6,775 nucleotides of DNA, taken from assembly GCA_013414685.1 (NCBI GenBank), contig CP058704.1:2438577-2445351 (forward strand). Direction: 5' to 3'. The stretch comes from Parachlamydiaceae bacterium. GTDB lineage: Bacteria > Chlamydiota > Chlamydiia > Chlamydiales > Parachlamydiaceae. Below, in pieces: positions 5,753-6,775 of this stretch; the stretch's first letter is position 1; every line of letters starts with the position of its first letter. The position numbers and the translations under genes were made by a program. The notes beneath the pieces were generated by a model, which searched no databases, had not been told where the DNA came from, and was given only the letters and a program-made list of their open reading frames with translations.

Positions 5753-6377
5753 TCTTGCAAGAATTTTTGGCTAAAACCCAAAATATTTTCTTTTTTGGGC
5801 CCCATCCAGTGCTATAACGATCAATAAAAAAATGAAAGCCCTTTTCAATACAATCAGCATAGCCTTGAGAACCTCGTGGATTTCCCGTCACGATTTTTAT
5901 CTCTAAGCGGTCAAGGAATTTTTTTGTCAGGGCTTCAAATTCCTTTGAGACTTCTTCTACGAATCTTTTTGTGTCGTAGGTTTTGGGTGTGAAATTTAAG
6001 GTCACAATGCTTTCCAAGATTTCTTGAGCATTTTCCGCTAAGCTCGTATCTCTAACTTCATAGGCATCAATTTGAAATCTTTTTGAGACTTCTTTTGGTG
6101 GCTCTTGAAAAGATTCTTCTGGTCTGCTTTGCGAAACTTCACTGAGATCTTTAAATTCTTCTTCTTTTTGACCGGAGGAAGTAGAATCTTGAAAATGCTC
6201 TTGTGACTCTTCCTCAAATTTTTCTTCTGCTTGTTCTCTTTCAGGTCTTTTCTTTATTGAAATGCTATTAAGAGCCTTTTGAACAAATTCGGAATTATGA
6301 ATATTAGAAGAAAGAATAGAGGGATTGGCGATTTTAGAATCGATTTCATAACCATTTTTTTGATTCGTTCGACCCAA
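5721..6377 (-). CDS. Open segment of gene A: linker and A-specific domain
   Basis: Genuine gene A frame from about 6354 (NGYEIDSKIANPSILSSN) to about 5790. The apparent first codons are a shadow upstream of the short run at 6355-6361. After the end of the shared domain (FVQKALNSISI) comes an acidic Glu/Gln/Ser/Pro linker (REQAEEKFEEESQEHF). Next is a domain absent from B and C: NAQEILESIVTLNFTPKTYD, VSKEFEALTKKFLDRLEIKI, VTGNPRGSQGYADCIEKGF, and HFFIDRYSTGWGPK. It appears mixed alpha/beta with a Gly/Tyr/Trp-rich core. I recognise no family. Residues after GPKK are probably out of frame. Confidence 0.55.
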   Translation of the reverse strand: MGRTNQKNGYEIDSKIANPSILSSNIHNSEFVQKALNSISIKKRPEREQAEEKFEEESQEHFQDSTSSGQKEEEFKDLSEVSQSRPEESFQEPPKEVSKRFQIDAYEVRDTSLAENAQEILESIVTLNFTPKTYDTKRFVEEVSKEFEALTKKFLDRLEIKIVTGNPRGSQGYADCIEKGFHFFIDRYSTGWGPKKKIFWVLAKNSCKIGPRKHRHKK

Positions 6378-6624
6378 TTCATCAAACTTTTACAGTTTAG
6401 GTAATATTTGTTTCCTTTTTCGTCACGAACAGAAACAGCTTTATGAAATATATTTTCTAAAACCCATCCAATGATATTTTCCCATTTCCCATGATAGCCC
6501 TTTATTCCCTTGACCTGTCCCTTATTATTGGGATACCCTATATCTTTAATATGATTAATGTCAAAACGATGCGAATTTGAATCATTTTTTGAAATTTGCA
6601 TAAAAAGCCTAATTTTTTGATTTA

Positions 6625-6654
6625 ATTATATAATTAATCCTGAGCAATTGTCAA
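6625..6654 (-). promoter_or_regulatory. Promoter of gene A
   Basis: TTGACA (6654-6649), an 18-bp spacer and TATAAT (6630-6625) on the minus strand, both perfect. The -10 ends 23 bases before ATG 6601. A weak TTAGG lies about eight bases before the ATG, so the leader is very short, roughly 17 nt. Confidence 0.75.
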
Positions 6655-6719
6655 TGCAAGGTTCAAATTAACGTAGCAAAGATTCAAAGCTTTTTAATCA
6701 AAATATTTAAATAAGTTTT

Positions 6720-6775
6720 ATGAGTAAATTAATTTTATGGAAGCCCGCTTCAAAGTGGGAAGAAATGGAAAAAAT
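6720..6775 (+). CDS. Possible Hsp20-family small heat-shock protein, 5' end
   Basis: From ATG 6720 the plus strand is open to the window edge: MSKLILWKPASKWEEMEKN. A short hydrophobic start, then W-x-P and a W-x-x-M-E pattern, resembles the beginning of bacterial small heat-shock proteins of the Hsp20/IbpA type, which act as ATP-independent holdase chaperones in the cytoplasm. Only 18 codons are visible and the alpha-crystallin domain lies outside the window, so this rests on a short resemblance. No CIRCE element and no clear promoter is seen upstream; AATAAG is a weak ribosome-binding candidate. The gene is divergent from gene A, sharing a 118-bp intergenic region. A second ATG in another frame at 6737 is the alternative. 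Confidence 0.35.
   Translation, partial: MSKLILWKPASKWEEMEK

Larger units (their letters stand above)
3674..6601 (-). pseudogene. Gene A: large repeat-family protein, 12 single-base frameshifts
   Basis: Largest paralogue; function not recognised. The start is ATG 6601 (MQISKNDSNSHRFDI), 23 bases after a perfect -10. The stop is TAA 3674-3676. Restored length is 979 residues: shared N-terminal domain 1 to about 115, acidic low-complexity linker to about 175, an A-only domain of roughly 178-315, a long Pro/Ser/Glu/Lys linker to about 450, and eight repeats beginning at 465, 525, 588, 651, 714, 777, 845 and 918. Breaks, all one-base-short A/T runs, are at 6355-6361, 5791-5796, 5764-5768, 4967-4971, 4891-4895, 4780-4784, 4592-4596, 4404-4408, 4277-4279, 4217-4221, 4130-4134 and 3912-3915. 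The two near 5764-5796 could instead be a single extra base at 5764-5768. The architecture suggests a helical scaffold, possibly a secreted host-interacting protein, but no secretion signal is visible. Confidence 0.7.

Noticed and set aside
5584..5805. Third minus-strand frame across the gene A breakpoint
   Set aside because: Only about 5790-5768 (ENILGFSQK) is plausibly genuine, as the bridge between the two breaks. The rest is a shadow of the linker, and no separate gene is supported.
6744..6759. Six-bp GC-containing hairpin (CCCGCT...AGTGGG) as a terminator
   Set aside because: No T run follows on either strand and it falls within the putative start of the plus-strand gene.

Overview
The window is AT-rich bacterial DNA. 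It is dominated by three tandemly arranged paralogous genes, all on the minus strand, called here A (6601 to 3674), B (3309 to 2071) and C (1687 to 106). I do not recognise the family. Each protein has a conserved N-terminal domain of about 110 residues, a Ser/Pro/Glu-rich linker, and a row of 55-73-residue predicted helical repeats with the rough pattern FDFSxL...LF...RIPxLSxENLxxLAPFFxxxxLWxxxSDxQV, followed by a degenerate final unit. Large, disordered, repeat-built paralogues in AT-rich DNA with decaying spacers would fit an intracellular or host-associated bacterium (chlamydia-related organisms are one possibility). That is inference only.

None of the three genes is open from end to end as sequenced. 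Using the paralogues and repeat units as guides, I find 23 breaks: 12 in A, 3 in B and 8 in C. Every one can be repaired by adding a single base to an A/T homopolymer run of 3-7 bases. No nonsense substitution is needed and no base has to be removed. The repaired lengths close exactly in frame: A 979, B 413 and C 529 residues. At several sites an intact paralogue shows the run exactly one base longer. This could be homopolymer under-calling, very recent one-directional decay, or a tolerated or regulated frameshift state. The sequence alone cannot decide.

Each gene has its own canonical sigma-70-type promoter, with perfect TTGACA and TATAAT hexamers 16-18 bp apart and 23-24 bp before a conserved ATG. 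The genes therefore look individually transcribed and recently functional.

Layout from the left: bases 1-87 may hold the start of another minus-strand gene. Then come C, a 383-bp spacer with eroded coding debris and a copy of C's 3' flank, B, a 364-bp spacer with only B's promoter, and A. Gene A carries an extra central domain absent from B and C and a nearly identical tandem array of 188-bp repeat units. At the right edge a plus-strand gene starts divergently; its first residues resemble a small heat-shock protein (Hsp20).
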